A stretch of DNA of 10,246 bases from SLFT01 sp964493075 (GCA_964493075.1 CAZBNU010000148.1:1-10246); one strand, 5' to 3'; shown: positions 1 through 6,847, counted from the stretch's first letter. The notes: generated by a model not told the origin, from the letters alone. Program-made: numbers and translations.

Positions 1-2
1 AC

Positions 3-686
3 GGCTGGGGCTACAATTATGTGGGGTATCTGTGCTTCGATATGGCGACAGGCAAAGACGTTTACAAAGATCATATTGTCGCCACGCTGAAAAATCTGTC
101 GAAGCCTGCATATAAAGACCTCGCATGGGAAGGGGAATCCATTGATGGGTTCGCCGATTCCATTGAAGGCGGTCTCTACCTGTTGAACCGACTGCCCGTA
201 GCCGAAGGGCTTGCCTGGGCGGACACAGAGACAAAAAACAACCTGGTGGATCATCCGTCCCGTCTGGAGAACGGGGAATTGTGGGGCACCATGAAACTGC
301 AGGCGAACGGTGTGCGCACCGTGTTGATCCATTCGCTCATGCACACCCGGGGCGTTATTGCCCGTCCCTGGAAACAAGGGCTGGAACTGGGCGCGGCGCC
401 CCAGGGTGACGGCGTCGCCATCGTGTTGCGTGCCACGGAAGACTATGACGGTATACTTGAGTTTGACCTGCCGCGCCACCGGGTCTACATGGGTTTTGAA
501 AAAGACTGGCCCCGCATGAACACGATTCCCGAATGGTTCACCGTGGAACCGGCAGGTGTATATCAGGTGCGCATGGCGGGTTCCGATGCTGTGCGCAAGT
601 TTACCGGCCAACAACTGCACGGCGGCCTTGCGGTAACGATCAAAGCGGGCGACACCCTAAAACTCGAAGTGATGCCTGTGCCATAA
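3..686 (+). CDS. C-terminal part of a large unidentified protein (5' end outside window)
   Basis: The reading frame is open from base 3, so the gene enters from the left; the GTG at 21 is internal and not a start. 227 residues are visible, ending at TAA 684-686. The first ~85 visible residues are helix-like with a GWGYNY start, a DSIEGGLYLLNR segment and a following Trp/Asp-rich helix, as in alpha/alpha-toroid enzymes and related hypothetical proteins. The last ~130 residues alternate short beta-type stretches, resembling a C-terminal beta-sandwich. No catalytic residue can be assigned. A helical barrel followed by a beta-sandwich is seen in polysaccharide lyases and heparinase-like proteins, and the saccharolytic neighbours fit that, but this is inference. 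Codon use is GC-rich, like genes 3-6 and unlike the cytochrome that follows. The coding call is firm; the function is unknown. Confidence 0.85.
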   Translation, partial: GWGYNYVGYLCFDMATGKDVYKDHIVATLKNLSKPAYKDLAWEGESIDGFADSIEGGLYLLNRLPVAEGLAWADTETKNNLVDHPSRLENGELWGTMKLQANGVRTVLIHSLMHTRGVIARPWKQGLELGAAPQGDGVAIVLRATEDYDGILEFDLPRHRVYMGFEKDWPRMNTIPEWFTVEPAGVYQVRMAGSDAVRKFTGQQLHGGLAVTIKAGDTLKLEVMPVP

Positions 687-689
687 TTT

Positions 690-757
690 TTTTGCCGATC
701 CGGAAGGTCTGGCTACGGCGGAAGCGCAGCAGTTTTTGTTAAAACGAATCCCGCCGA
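690..757 (+). pseudogene. Relic of a paralogue of the downstream alpha/beta hydrolase (N-terminal fragment)
   Basis: Directly after the stop of the first gene, bases 711-730 match bases 2240-2259 exactly (20 bp), inside the start of the esterase at 2121. The match continues more loosely to about 760. In frame it reads ATAEAQQFLLKRIPP against ATAEAQRFLLPLVPP of the intact gene, including the PP and a later His at matching spacing. No start codon or signal peptide precedes it, and similarity stops after about 20 codons, where low-GC sequence begins. The mismatches fall partly at third codon positions, so this looks like an old diverged paralogue that was mostly deleted rather than a fresh duplication. 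It is too short for more to be said. Confidence 0.6.
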
Positions 758-1007
758 TGGATACTATTCACTTTTTAATAAATACACCAGCAATGAAGCA
801 AAACAGGAAATGCCTTTTGAAATTCCATAGCGATGGTCTGTATCAGAATATTTCGATACCCCATCTCAAATTTTTGAACGCCTTAATATTTTTCAGATAC
901 AATCCATCATCTTTGAAATTGCCAGATCCAAAATGGTTAAAAATGAAGTAACCATCACGCCTTCTACTGGCAGCAGCACAAAACCAACCATAATATGGAA
1001 TATTCCC
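758..1007. other. AT-rich intergenic stretch
   Basis: This stretch is clearly richer in A/T than both the gene before it and the saccharolytic genes after 2121. A short frame runs through it (to 951) as the continuation of the esterase relic, but it has low-complexity composition, no ribosome binding site and no recognisable domain. It holds a candidate promoter (874-903) and the leader of the cytochrome gene. I see no other gene in it. Confidence 0.5.
874..903 (+). promoter_or_regulatory. Candidate sigma70-type promoter for the cytochrome gene
   Basis: TTGAAC at 874-879 and TACAAT at 898-903 are separated by 18 bp, a good spacing for a housekeeping promoter. The -10 box matches 5 of 6 consensus bases and the -35 box 4 of 6. 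The stretch is AT-rich and lies about 100 bp before the chosen start. In AT-rich DNA such pairs occur by chance, and promoter consensus in this taxon is unknown. Confidence 0.3.
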
Positions 1008-1841
1008 ATGAATCGTAGAAAAGCATTAATGATTGGAATTGGAGCGATGGCCGGGGGTGGTGCTTTGTCCGCTATGGCCCTGACAACTGCATTTAAGCCC
1101 CAGATTCCCCCTGTCCTCAAACCCGAGAAGTTACCGATAAAAACAGGCGAAGCGGCGTGGGCATACAGCAAACTGGAGCCTCGGAAAGCGGCCGACATAG
1201 CGTATCGCCTGTATGGCGAAGGAAGCTGTATGTATGCCGTCTTCGGCGCCGTCATTCAACAGCTAGCCGAAAAAATTGGCGAACCCTTCACTTCCTTTCC
1301 GCTCCATATGATGAAATACGGACACGGCGGCGTTGGCGGTTATGGAACCGTCTGCGGCGCACTCAATGCCGGCGCGGCGCTCATGGGTTTGTTTGTGGAT
1401 GAGAAGAACACACAGGATTGCTTGATCGAAAGTTTGTTTCGCTGGTATGAAGAGACGCAACTTCCCCAATACGTTCCGGAAAAACCCGATCTGGATTTTA
1501 CGCCTCCCCCATGTCTTCCCGGCCAATCCCTTTGTCACATCTCCGTCACAAACTGGTGCAACGCAAGCGGTCACGGTTCCGGCAGCAAGGAACGCAAAGA
1601 ACGCTGCCGCCGACTAAGTGCCGATGTCGCGGCGCAATCAACGGTCATTCTAAACGAGTTCTTTGACGGTGTCTTCACGGCCAACGCATTTTCCAACGCA
1701 ACGGTACACACGTGTTCAACCTGTCATGGACAAGAAGGAAAAGTCGCAAACACATTCGCAAAAATGGACTGCGAGGACTGTCATGCCGAATCTATTGGAC
1801 ACGCACTATTCGCAGATATACACTACAAAATCATGGACTAG
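1008..1841 (+). CDS. Split-Soret-cytochrome-like protein (C_GCAxxG_C_C family), Tat-exported, two c-type haem motifs
   Basis: The protein is 277 residues from ATG 1008. It starts MNRRKALMIG followed by a Gly/Ala-rich hydrophobic stretch, a twin-arginine signal, which is why I prefer this start to the in-frame ATG at 933. GGAA at 997-1000 is a weak ribosome site. The body carries the spaced cysteines of the C_GCAxxG_C_C family: C74 in GEGSC, C116 in VCGALNAG, C138, C176 after GQSL, C184 in SVTNWC and C200. The C-terminus adds two CxxCH haem-c motifs, C236-H240 and C255-H259. This matches the split-Soret cytochrome architecture known from Desulfovibrio, a dihaem protein with a further iron site, exported and redox-active. 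Tat export would suit a metal cofactor inserted in the cytoplasm while haem is attached outside. The electron donor or acceptor is unknown. Codon use is lower in GC than the flanking genes, and its neighbours are functionally unrelated. Confidence 0.85.
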   Translation: MNRRKALMIGIGAMAGGGALSAMALTTAFKPQIPPVLKPEKLPIKTGEAAWAYSKLEPRKAADIAYRLYGEGSCMYAVFGAVIQQLAEKIGEPFTSFPLHMMKYGHGGVGGYGTVCGALNAGAALMGLFVDEKNTQDCLIESLFRWYEETQLPQYVPEKPDLDFTPPPCLPGQSLCHISVTNWCNASGHGSGSKERKERCRRLSADVAAQSTVILNEFFDGVFTANAFSNATVHTCSTCHGQEGKVANTFAKMDCEDCHAESIGHALFADIHYKIMD

Positions 1842-2120
1842 ACCTTCTTCCGGAATTTCCCCAAATTGGATTTGGCAATGCCTTTGTTTGCATAATTATT
1901 TTTGTTGTCGTTGGTCGGGATAAAGAATAACGATAAAATTGCTGTTCGTTTCTGAAATCAGAAGAGACGAGTCTTTGATTATGACCTGTACATTACTGTT
2001 CAGTGGGTCAATATCTCGAAGAAGACTGCATGTTTGAGATTGAAATACCATCAGACCATTCCGATTCCTATGCCGACGGATGTAAAAGTGATGGTTGCGT
2101 CGGCAAGGCAGTAGATCAAC
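1842..2120. other. Gene-poor gap with a possible decayed reading frame
   Basis: About 280 bp separate the cytochrome from the esterase. There is no full gene. On the + strand a start-less open stretch of 52 codons runs 1956-2114, ending at TAG 2112-2114. It begins NQKRRVFDYDLY, which vaguely resembles the N-terminus of REP-associated (RAYT/Y1) transposases, and then loses any likeness. A minus-strand frame of 77 codons (1896-2129) has no recognisable content. Short hairpins (CCAAAT/ATTTGG at 1861-1875 and TTCTGA/TCAGAA at 1950-1963) lack a following T-run and are not convincing terminators. Confidence 0.35.
2071..2105. repeat. 8-bp perfect inverted repeat just upstream of the esterase start
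   Basis: TGCCGACG at 2071-2078 and CGTCGGCA at 2098-2105 form perfect 8-bp arms around a 19-nt loop. The right arm touches the only purine-rich stretch (AAGG 2105-2108) that could act as ribosome binding site for the gene at 2121. It could be an operator for a dimeric regulator or an RNA hairpin that limits translation. Chance occurrence is possible at this length. Confidence 0.35.
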
Positions 2121-4046
2121 ATGTTTCATCAGAACAAAAGCCCTGAGTTAATTTGTGCGTTGTTTTTTGCTATGGCGGCACTGGTGCAACTGGCACAAGC
2201 CGATACCCGGTTTCCAAAAACGACCCTTGAAAAAGGGGAGGCTACGGCGGAAGCGCAGCGTTTTTTGCTGCCATTGGTGCCGCCGCTGGAGATTCCCCAT
2301 ACCAGAGCGGCATGGGAAGCGCAAGCGACGGCCTTGCGTAAACAGATGCTGGAGAAGGTCTATCTGGAAAATGTGCCGCGTTCGTGGCTGATGCCTGAGG
2401 TAAATGTGGTGTGGGGCGATACGATTCCGCACGTGGGGTATGTCATTCGTAAACTCCGCTACGAGGCCGTGCCCGGGTTGTGGATGCCTGCGGTGTTGTA
2501 CGAGCCGGACGGTGACAACACCGCCATTCCAGCCGTGCTGAATGTGAACGGCCACGATTATGAAAATGGCAAAGCGAAGGATGTGGAGCAAATCCGCTGC
2601 ATCAATCTGGCGAAACGAGGCATGCTCGCGCTACACCCGGAGTGGTTTGCCTGCGGCGAACTGGAAGGCCCGGATTACCAGCATTACGACATTGCCTATC
2701 TGGACGTGGTCGGCGTGCGCGGTGTGTCCCTGTTCTACCTCGCCATGAAACGGGCACTGGACGTGCTTATGCTGCATCCGCGCACCGATCCGGAACGTGT
2801 CGCCATGACCGGTCTTTCCGGCGGCGGCTGGCAGACCGCGGTGCTGTCGGCGCTGGACGAACGCATCACGTTGACCGTGCCAGTAGCAGGACATTCGGGA
2901 ATGACGCCACGCATTACGGTCACAGGCGATCTGGGCGATCTCGAACAGGTGCCATCCGATTTGCTCACCGTTGGCGACTACACACACCTGACCGCTCTGT
3001 TTGCGCCAAGACCGGCGCTGCTGATTTACAACCAACGCGACAACTGCTGCTTCCTCCCGGGAAATGCCCTGCCTGCCACTTATGATCCGGTTGTGCCTGT
3101 GTATCAACTTTATGGCAGGGAGACCGCGTTTCAGTTTTACATTAACGAGAACCCCGGCACGCACAACTACGAACAAGATAACCGCCTACGCTTCTATGCC
3201 TTTCTCAACGACTATTTCCTTGATCCCGAACAGCGCGTTAACGAAGAACTTTCCTGTGACGGGGAACTGCACAGCGAAGAAGAATTATATGTGGGGCTGC
3301 CTGAAGACAACGCCACCTTTGCCGGATTGGCCGCGAATCTGCTGGCAGGGGCTTCGCGTGTGCCCATTCCCGATGATACCGACCCGGCATTTTCCGAATG
3401 GCGCGAAGAACAGCTTGCGCGGTTGAAGAAAACCGTGCATCCGCAAGAGATTACTTTTAAGGAAACCGCATCCGTTGCAGACAATATTTACAAGATAAAG
3501 TCGCCTGATTGGACTGTTATTGTCTCGCATCACTTACCGGAAAACGCCATTTCCCAATCCGCCGTGTTCCTCTTTGCCGATGACGGTATTGAGAAGAAGA
3601 ATAATGGCATCAAAAAACACTTGGATAAAGGCCACCAGGTTATCGCCTTCGATCCGATTTTTATGGGCGGCAACAAACCGGAAAAGCGGCTTGCCATGGC
3701 GTTCCAGGCGGCAGGGATACGGTTGCTGGGCTTGCAAGCCGGTCAGATCATGGGCGTATGCCAGTGGGCGCGTAAAGAACTGGGCATCGAACAAATTGAA
3801 CTTTGTGCTCCCGGCTGGAACGCAAGCGTAGCCGCCCTGATTGCTACTGCCCTGATGAACACAAAAGAGAAAGCGGTTGCCTGCGTCACGCTGCACGAGG
3901 CACCCTATAGCCTGGAAGTACTGATTGATGAGCGTGTAACGTACAACGAAAAACCAGCGCTGTTCTGCTACGGCCTGCTTCCGGATTTTGACATGGATGT
4001 GCTGAAGGCTTTGTGCCATAAGACACCGGTTACGGTGAGTCCCTGA
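2121..4046 (+). CDS. Secreted alpha/beta hydrolase, acetylxylan-esterase-like, with a degenerate second hydrolase domain
   Basis: 641 residues with a Sec signal peptide ending near LAQA (residue ~27). The first domain (~60-385) is an alpha/beta hydrolase: a cap-type start, VNGHDY and HPEWF strands, then the nucleophile elbow GLSGGG with Ser233, a candidate acid Asp307 in NQRDNC, and His348 in NPGTHNY. This resembles the acetyl-xylan-esterase/CE7-CE15-like hydrolases common in glycan-degrading bacteria, which remove acyl or methyl esters from polysaccharides outside the cytoplasm. A linker (~385-455) leads to a second hydrolase-like domain (~455-641) in which the elbow position reads PGWNAS (residues 564-569): Asn replaces the Ser, so this half is probably structural or substrate-binding. 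The ribosome site is poor (AAGG 2105-2108). It is followed 105 bp later by the propeller gene, suggesting shared expression. The exact ester substrate is unknown. A diverged relic of a paralogue lies at 690-757. Confidence 0.85.
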   Translation: MFHQNKSPELICALFFAMAALVQLAQADTRFPKTTLEKGEATAEAQRFLLPLVPPLEIPHTRAAWEAQATALRKQMLEKVYLENVPRSWLMPEVNVVWGDTIPHVGYVIRKLRYEAVPGLWMPAVLYEPDGDNTAIPAVLNVNGHDYENGKAKDVEQIRCINLAKRGMLALHPEWFACGELEGPDYQHYDIAYLDVVGVRGVSLFYLAMKRALDVLMLHPRTDPERVAMTGLSGGGWQTAVLSALDERITLTVPVAGHSGMTPRITVTGDLGDLEQVPSDLLTVGDYTHLTALFAPRPALLIYNQRDNCCFLPGNALPATYDPVVPVYQLYGRETAFQFYINENPGTHNYEQDNRLRFYAFLNDYFLDPEQRVNEELSCDGELHSEEELYVGLPEDNATFAGLAANLLAGASRVPIPDDTDPAFSEWREEQLARLKKTVHPQEITFKETASVADNIYKIKSPDWTVIVSHHLPENAISQSAVFLFADDGIEKKNNGIKKHLDKGHQVIAFDPIFMGGNKPEKRLAMAFQAAGIRLLGLQAGQIMGVCQWARKELGIEQIELCAPGWNASVAALIATALMNTKEKAVACVTLHEAPYSLEVLIDERVTYNEKPALFCYGLLPDFDMDVLKALCHKTPVTVSP

Positions 4047-4151
4047 AATGGGGTACAATGAAGATTGTGGCCGAAGGGTCATCAGTTCTCCAAATCCGAC
4101 GCTGGGTTGAACGCAACACCCACACCCGAAACATCATGAAGGAACGATACC

Positions 4152-5507
4152 ATGACAATGCGTTTTAATGTAGGCGTGATTTTCGCCTGTATCCTGCTTG
4201 CCCTTACTGCGGCCTTTAGCGAAGAACAAACCGAAAATCTGCAAACCATTTTGCAACGTGAGATGGCGCGAAGCGAACCGGACTACGTGGTGTATGTGCC
4301 AAAAAGTATTGACGGCAGCACCTTCGATACGGGCAACGAACACTTTCTCGTCTTTGACGGACCCGACGGATCGCTCATGGCCGTGTGGACCCAGAGCAGT
4401 CACGAAGGTGCGGGCGATCATCGCATTATGTTTTCCCGTTCCGAGGATGAAGGCATCTCTTGGTCGCCACCTTACCGCGTTGTCGGTGCAACGAAACCGA
4501 AGGAAGGGCTGCAGTCCAGTTGGGGCTTTCCGTTGCTTTCAAAATCCGGCAGGATTTATGTCGTCTGGAACCAGTATCAGGGGATTGCGGACTATCACCA
4601 TCAGATTACAGGGACGATGGACGCCTGCTATTCAGACGATATGGGGAAGACGTGGTCAACGCCGCAGACCATTCCCATGAAGCGGAGTCCCTACGATCAT
4701 CCTGAGGAAAAGTATCCGTCCAACTGGATTGTCTGGCAACGGCCTATCCGCGATCTTGAGGGCAAATGGTTCACCGGATTTACGCGCTGGGTGAGTCCTG
4801 CGGTGCGTACGGAACCGGTGAACAAGTCGTGGACTTCACAGGAGGCCGTGGTGGAATTCATGCGCTTTGAAAATATTGATGACAACCCTGAGCCTAAAGA
4901 CATTATCATCACAAACTCTGCGTTTGGAGACAAGGCGCTGCGTGTGCCCCACTACGACAAGCCGTCCTTGAGCATTGCCCAGGAACCGAGCCTGGTGCGG
5001 CTGCCGGACAAACGCCTGTTCTGCACCATGCGCACCATGTCCGGATACATCTGGTACAGCGTGTCCGCCGATGACGGACGTACCTGGTGCGTTCCACGCC
5101 CACTGCTGCGTCATGATTTCGGGCTGCCCATAGAAGAACCATTGTGCTGCTGTCCCATTTATGAATATGATGAAGGGCGTTACGTGCTGTTGCACCACAA
5201 CAACGATGGTCATTTTGAAGGCAGCACCCGGGAAGAAACCAACAAGAACCGGCGTCCGGCGTTTATCGCTCTTGGCGAATATCGTCCCGATGCGGAGCAG
5301 CCTATCTGGTTCAGCGAATCAAAAGAATTTATGGACAACGAAGGCTCCCAAATCGGCCCCCTGAAACGTATTGATATCGGCGTCTATCCCAGTGTCACCA
5401 AACGCAACGGCGAGTTTGTGTTGTGGCATCCTGAACGGAAGTTTTTTTTGCTTGGTAAAAAGATTACCGACGATTGGCTTGCAGATTTGAATGTGAAGGC
5501 GGAGTAA
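4152..5507 (+). CDS. Secreted BNR/Asp-box beta-propeller protein (sialidase-superfamily fold)
   Basis: 451 residues with a short Sec signal peptide (hydrophobic ~8-22, cleavage near AAFS). GAAGGA at 4138-4143, 8 nt before the ATG, is a good ribosome site. Three Asp boxes with S-x-D-x-G-x-T/S-W form are clear: SRSEDEGISW 95-104, SDDMGKTW 161-168 and SADDGRTW 305-312, spaced as in six-bladed sialidase-type propellers. The F/Y-R-I-P motif carrying the first arginine of the true sialidase triad is absent, so automatic 'exo-alpha-sialidase' naming would be unsafe. Conserved-looking Arg, His and Glu stretches (for example QEPSLVRLPD 277-286 and a CCC cluster at 332-334) may be active-site or structural. 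The stop is 5 bp from the next start and the two genes are probably co-translated. The likely role is glycan cleavage or binding in the periplasm or outside the cell; the reaction is unknown. Confidence 0.85.
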   Translation: MTMRFNVGVIFACILLALTAAFSEEQTENLQTILQREMARSEPDYVVYVPKSIDGSTFDTGNEHFLVFDGPDGSLMAVWTQSSHEGAGDHRIMFSRSEDEGISWSPPYRVVGATKPKEGLQSSWGFPLLSKSGRIYVVWNQYQGIADYHHQITGTMDACYSDDMGKTWSTPQTIPMKRSPYDHPEEKYPSNWIVWQRPIRDLEGKWFTGFTRWVSPAVRTEPVNKSWTSQEAVVEFMRFENIDDNPEPKDIIITNSAFGDKALRVPHYDKPSLSIAQEPSLVRLPDKRLFCTMRTMSGYIWYSVSADDGRTWCVPRPLLRHDFGLPIEEPLCCCPIYEYDEGRYVLLHHNNDGHFEGSTREETNKNRRPAFIALGEYRPDAEQPIWFSESKEFMDNEGSQIGPLKRIDIGVYPSVTKRNGEFVLWHPERKFFLLGKKITDDWLADLNVKAE

Positions 5508-5512
5508 CAAAC

Positions 5513-6751
5513 ATGAACATAAGAAACACCATTTGCATTGTATCCCTGTTGTTGCTTGCGGGTTGTCAGCACGCCCGCATCGCGGAAACCATCAGCATGG
5601 CAGAAGCCTGGCGATTCGCGCCGGATGAAGCCAACGCCGGGCTGGCCGCCGATTGGCAGGCGCCGCAGTTCAATGATGCCGAATGGGACACCCTTGATGC
5701 CGGACTGCGCTGGGAAGACCAGGGTTATAAGGAACTGGACGGTTTCGGCTGGTACCGAAAGTGGGTGGATATTCCTGCGAATTGGAAAGGACAGGATGTA
5801 TGGATTAAGTTCGGCGGTATCAACGATGCCTACACCCTGTTCGTCAACGGAAAAGAAGCCGGCGCCTTTGGTGCGGCAAATATCAGCTATGCCGGCAAAC
5901 CTTCTATATCGAAGATAACAGATTATGTCAATTTCGGCGAACCCAATCTTATTGCCTTGCAGGTGAACGACTGGGGTGGCAGCGGCGGTTTGTGGCATTT
6001 GCCTGCAGAACTCACCACCGATGAAGACGCTGTCAACAACCTGTTCAGTCCCATGTCCAAAACACCAATTACGCCCGAAGCATTGGGTTACGCCCTGTTC
6101 TGGGAAGATAATTTCGACGGGAACGCTTTGGACGACAGTAAATGGGCCGTCCGCGGCGAAGGGCCGCGTGCGGTAGGGTATGTATCGGCTGATGCGGTCA
6201 CTGTGGAGGATGGCTTTTTGAAAATAACCACCTTTGAAAAGGACGGCAACATCCTGACCGGCGCCGTGGGTACACAGGGCCGTTTTATGACCACTTACGG
6301 CTACTTTGAATGTCGCGCCCAACTCCAGAAATCGCCGGGAAACTGGGCGGCATTCTGGATTCAGTCGCCCGGCATCGCCAAAGGGGAAGACCCTGGCGAA
6401 TACGGCGTGGAAATTGACATCTTCGAGTACTTCAAAAAGAGCGGCGAAGACATTGTCTCCCACAACCTCCACTGGGCCTACGGCCCCAACCAGCAGACCA
6501 TCGGCGCACTGGAAAGCAAGCGCGAAGGGGTCGGCGAAGGCTTCCACACCTTCGCCGTGGAATGGACGCCCGACAAATATGCTTTCTTTGTGGATGGCTA
6601 CAAGTATCACGAAGTCACCCGTGCCATCTCCCACACCGACGAATATATCATCCTCAGCATGGAACTTCCCGCCACGATGGAGGGTCTAAAAGATTCCGTA
6701 TTCCCCGACGTATTTATTGTGGACTATGTCAGGGTGTATAAAAAGGAATAG
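5513..6751 (+). CDS. GH16 lipoprotein with N-terminal LacZ-like sugar-binding domain
   Basis: 412 residues from ATG 5513, with GGAG 5501-5504 eight bases upstream, inside the end of the previous gene. An upstream in-frame TTG (5474) would put 13 polar residues before the signal and is rejected. The N-terminus is a lipoprotein signal, LLLLAGC with lipidated Cys18. Residues ~28-165 resemble the jelly-roll domain that begins GH2 enzymes: WRF, DAEWDTLD, GFGWYRKWVDIP, GINDAYTLFVNGKEAG and NLIALQVNDWGGSGGLW. Residues ~190-412 are a GH16 beta-jelly-roll hydrolase: LFWEDNFDG, GYFECRAQL, AAFWIQSP, the catalytic motif EIDIFE with nucleophile Glu300, Asp302 and acid/base Glu305 (the beta-bulge type of laminarinases and agarases), then SHNLHW and VDYVRVYKK at the end. 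It should cut beta-1,3/1,4 linkages of a glucan or galactan at the cell surface; which one cannot be read from sequence. Confidence 0.9.
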   Translation: MNIRNTICIVSLLLLAGCQHARIAETISMAEAWRFAPDEANAGLAADWQAPQFNDAEWDTLDAGLRWEDQGYKELDGFGWYRKWVDIPANWKGQDVWIKFGGINDAYTLFVNGKEAGAFGAANISYAGKPSISKITDYVNFGEPNLIALQVNDWGGSGGLWHLPAELTTDEDAVNNLFSPMSKTPITPEALGYALFWEDNFDGNALDDSKWAVRGEGPRAVGYVSADAVTVEDGFLKITTFEKDGNILTGAVGTQGRFMTTYGYFECRAQLQKSPGNWAAFWIQSPGIAKGEDPGEYGVEIDIFEYFKKSGEDIVSHNLHWAYGPNQQTIGALESKREGVGEGFHTFAVEWTPDKYAFFVDGYKYHEVTRAISHTDEYIILSMELPATMEGLKDSVFPDVFIVDYVRVYKKE

Positions 6752-6782
6752 AAGGGCTTATCCGACAGGCACATATCCGCGT

Positions 6783-6847
6783 ATTGATTTGTCCGGAGTA
6801 CATCCATCATACTTTCGCTGTTGATTTGTGTTTTCAGGTTGGTTTGT
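6783..6847. repeat. Three direct copies of a 10-bp motif, RTTGRTTTGT
   Basis: ATTGATTTGT (6783-6792), GTTGATTTGT (6820-6829) and GTTGGTTTGT (6838-6847) lie in the same orientation in front of the GH2 gene. The last two start 18 bp apart and the first 37 bp upstream of the second. The third copy runs into CAAC, giving GTTG-N6-CAAC. Such spaced copies could be sites for a regulator of this sugar-degradation gene. The stretch is T/G-rich, so chance is possible. Confidence 0.3.
6784..6813 (+). promoter_or_regulatory. Weak candidate promoter upstream of the GH2 gene
   Basis: TTGATT at 6784-6789 and CATACT at 6808-6813 are 18 bp apart, in the 155-bp gap between the GH16 and GH2 genes. Both boxes are weak (each about 4 of 6 to consensus). 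The gap length suggests that the GH2 gene may have its own promoter in addition to read-through. Confidence 0.2.

Noticed and set aside
684..693. T-run just after the stop of the first gene as an intrinsic terminator
   Set aside because: No GC-rich stem precedes it; the run is part of the esterase relic junction.
736..951. Short + strand frame (71 codons) between the first gene and the cytochrome
   Set aside because: It begins inside the esterase relic, has no ribosome site and no recognisable protein pattern, and its composition reflects AT-rich non-coding DNA.
933..1007. Upstream in-frame ATG (933) as start of the cytochrome
   Set aside because: It would put 25 polar residues before a clear twin-arginine signal, and no purine-rich ribosome site precedes it.
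1861..1875. Hairpin CCAAAT/ATTTGG after the cytochrome as a terminator
   Set aside because: The stem is short and AT-rich and no run of T follows it.
1896..2129. Minus-strand frame of 77 codons in the gap before the esterase
   Set aside because: No ribosome site or known motif, and it overlaps the esterase start; it looks like a chance frame.
2631..3176. Long minus-strand frame inside the esterase (181 codons), and similar antisense frames at 3534-4082, 5384-6634, 6940-7707 and 7936-8454
   Set aside because: These are mirror frames of strongly supported + strand genes with conserved catalytic motifs; the antisense translations show no family features.
4030..4059. TTACGG/TACAAT pair as promoter for the propeller gene
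   Set aside because: The -35 box is poor and overlaps the esterase coding end; co-transcription with the esterase is simpler.
5474..5512. Alternative TTG start for the GH16 gene
   Set aside because: ATG 5513 has a good ribosome site and gives a standard lipoprotein signal; the TTG lies inside the previous gene and would spoil the signal.
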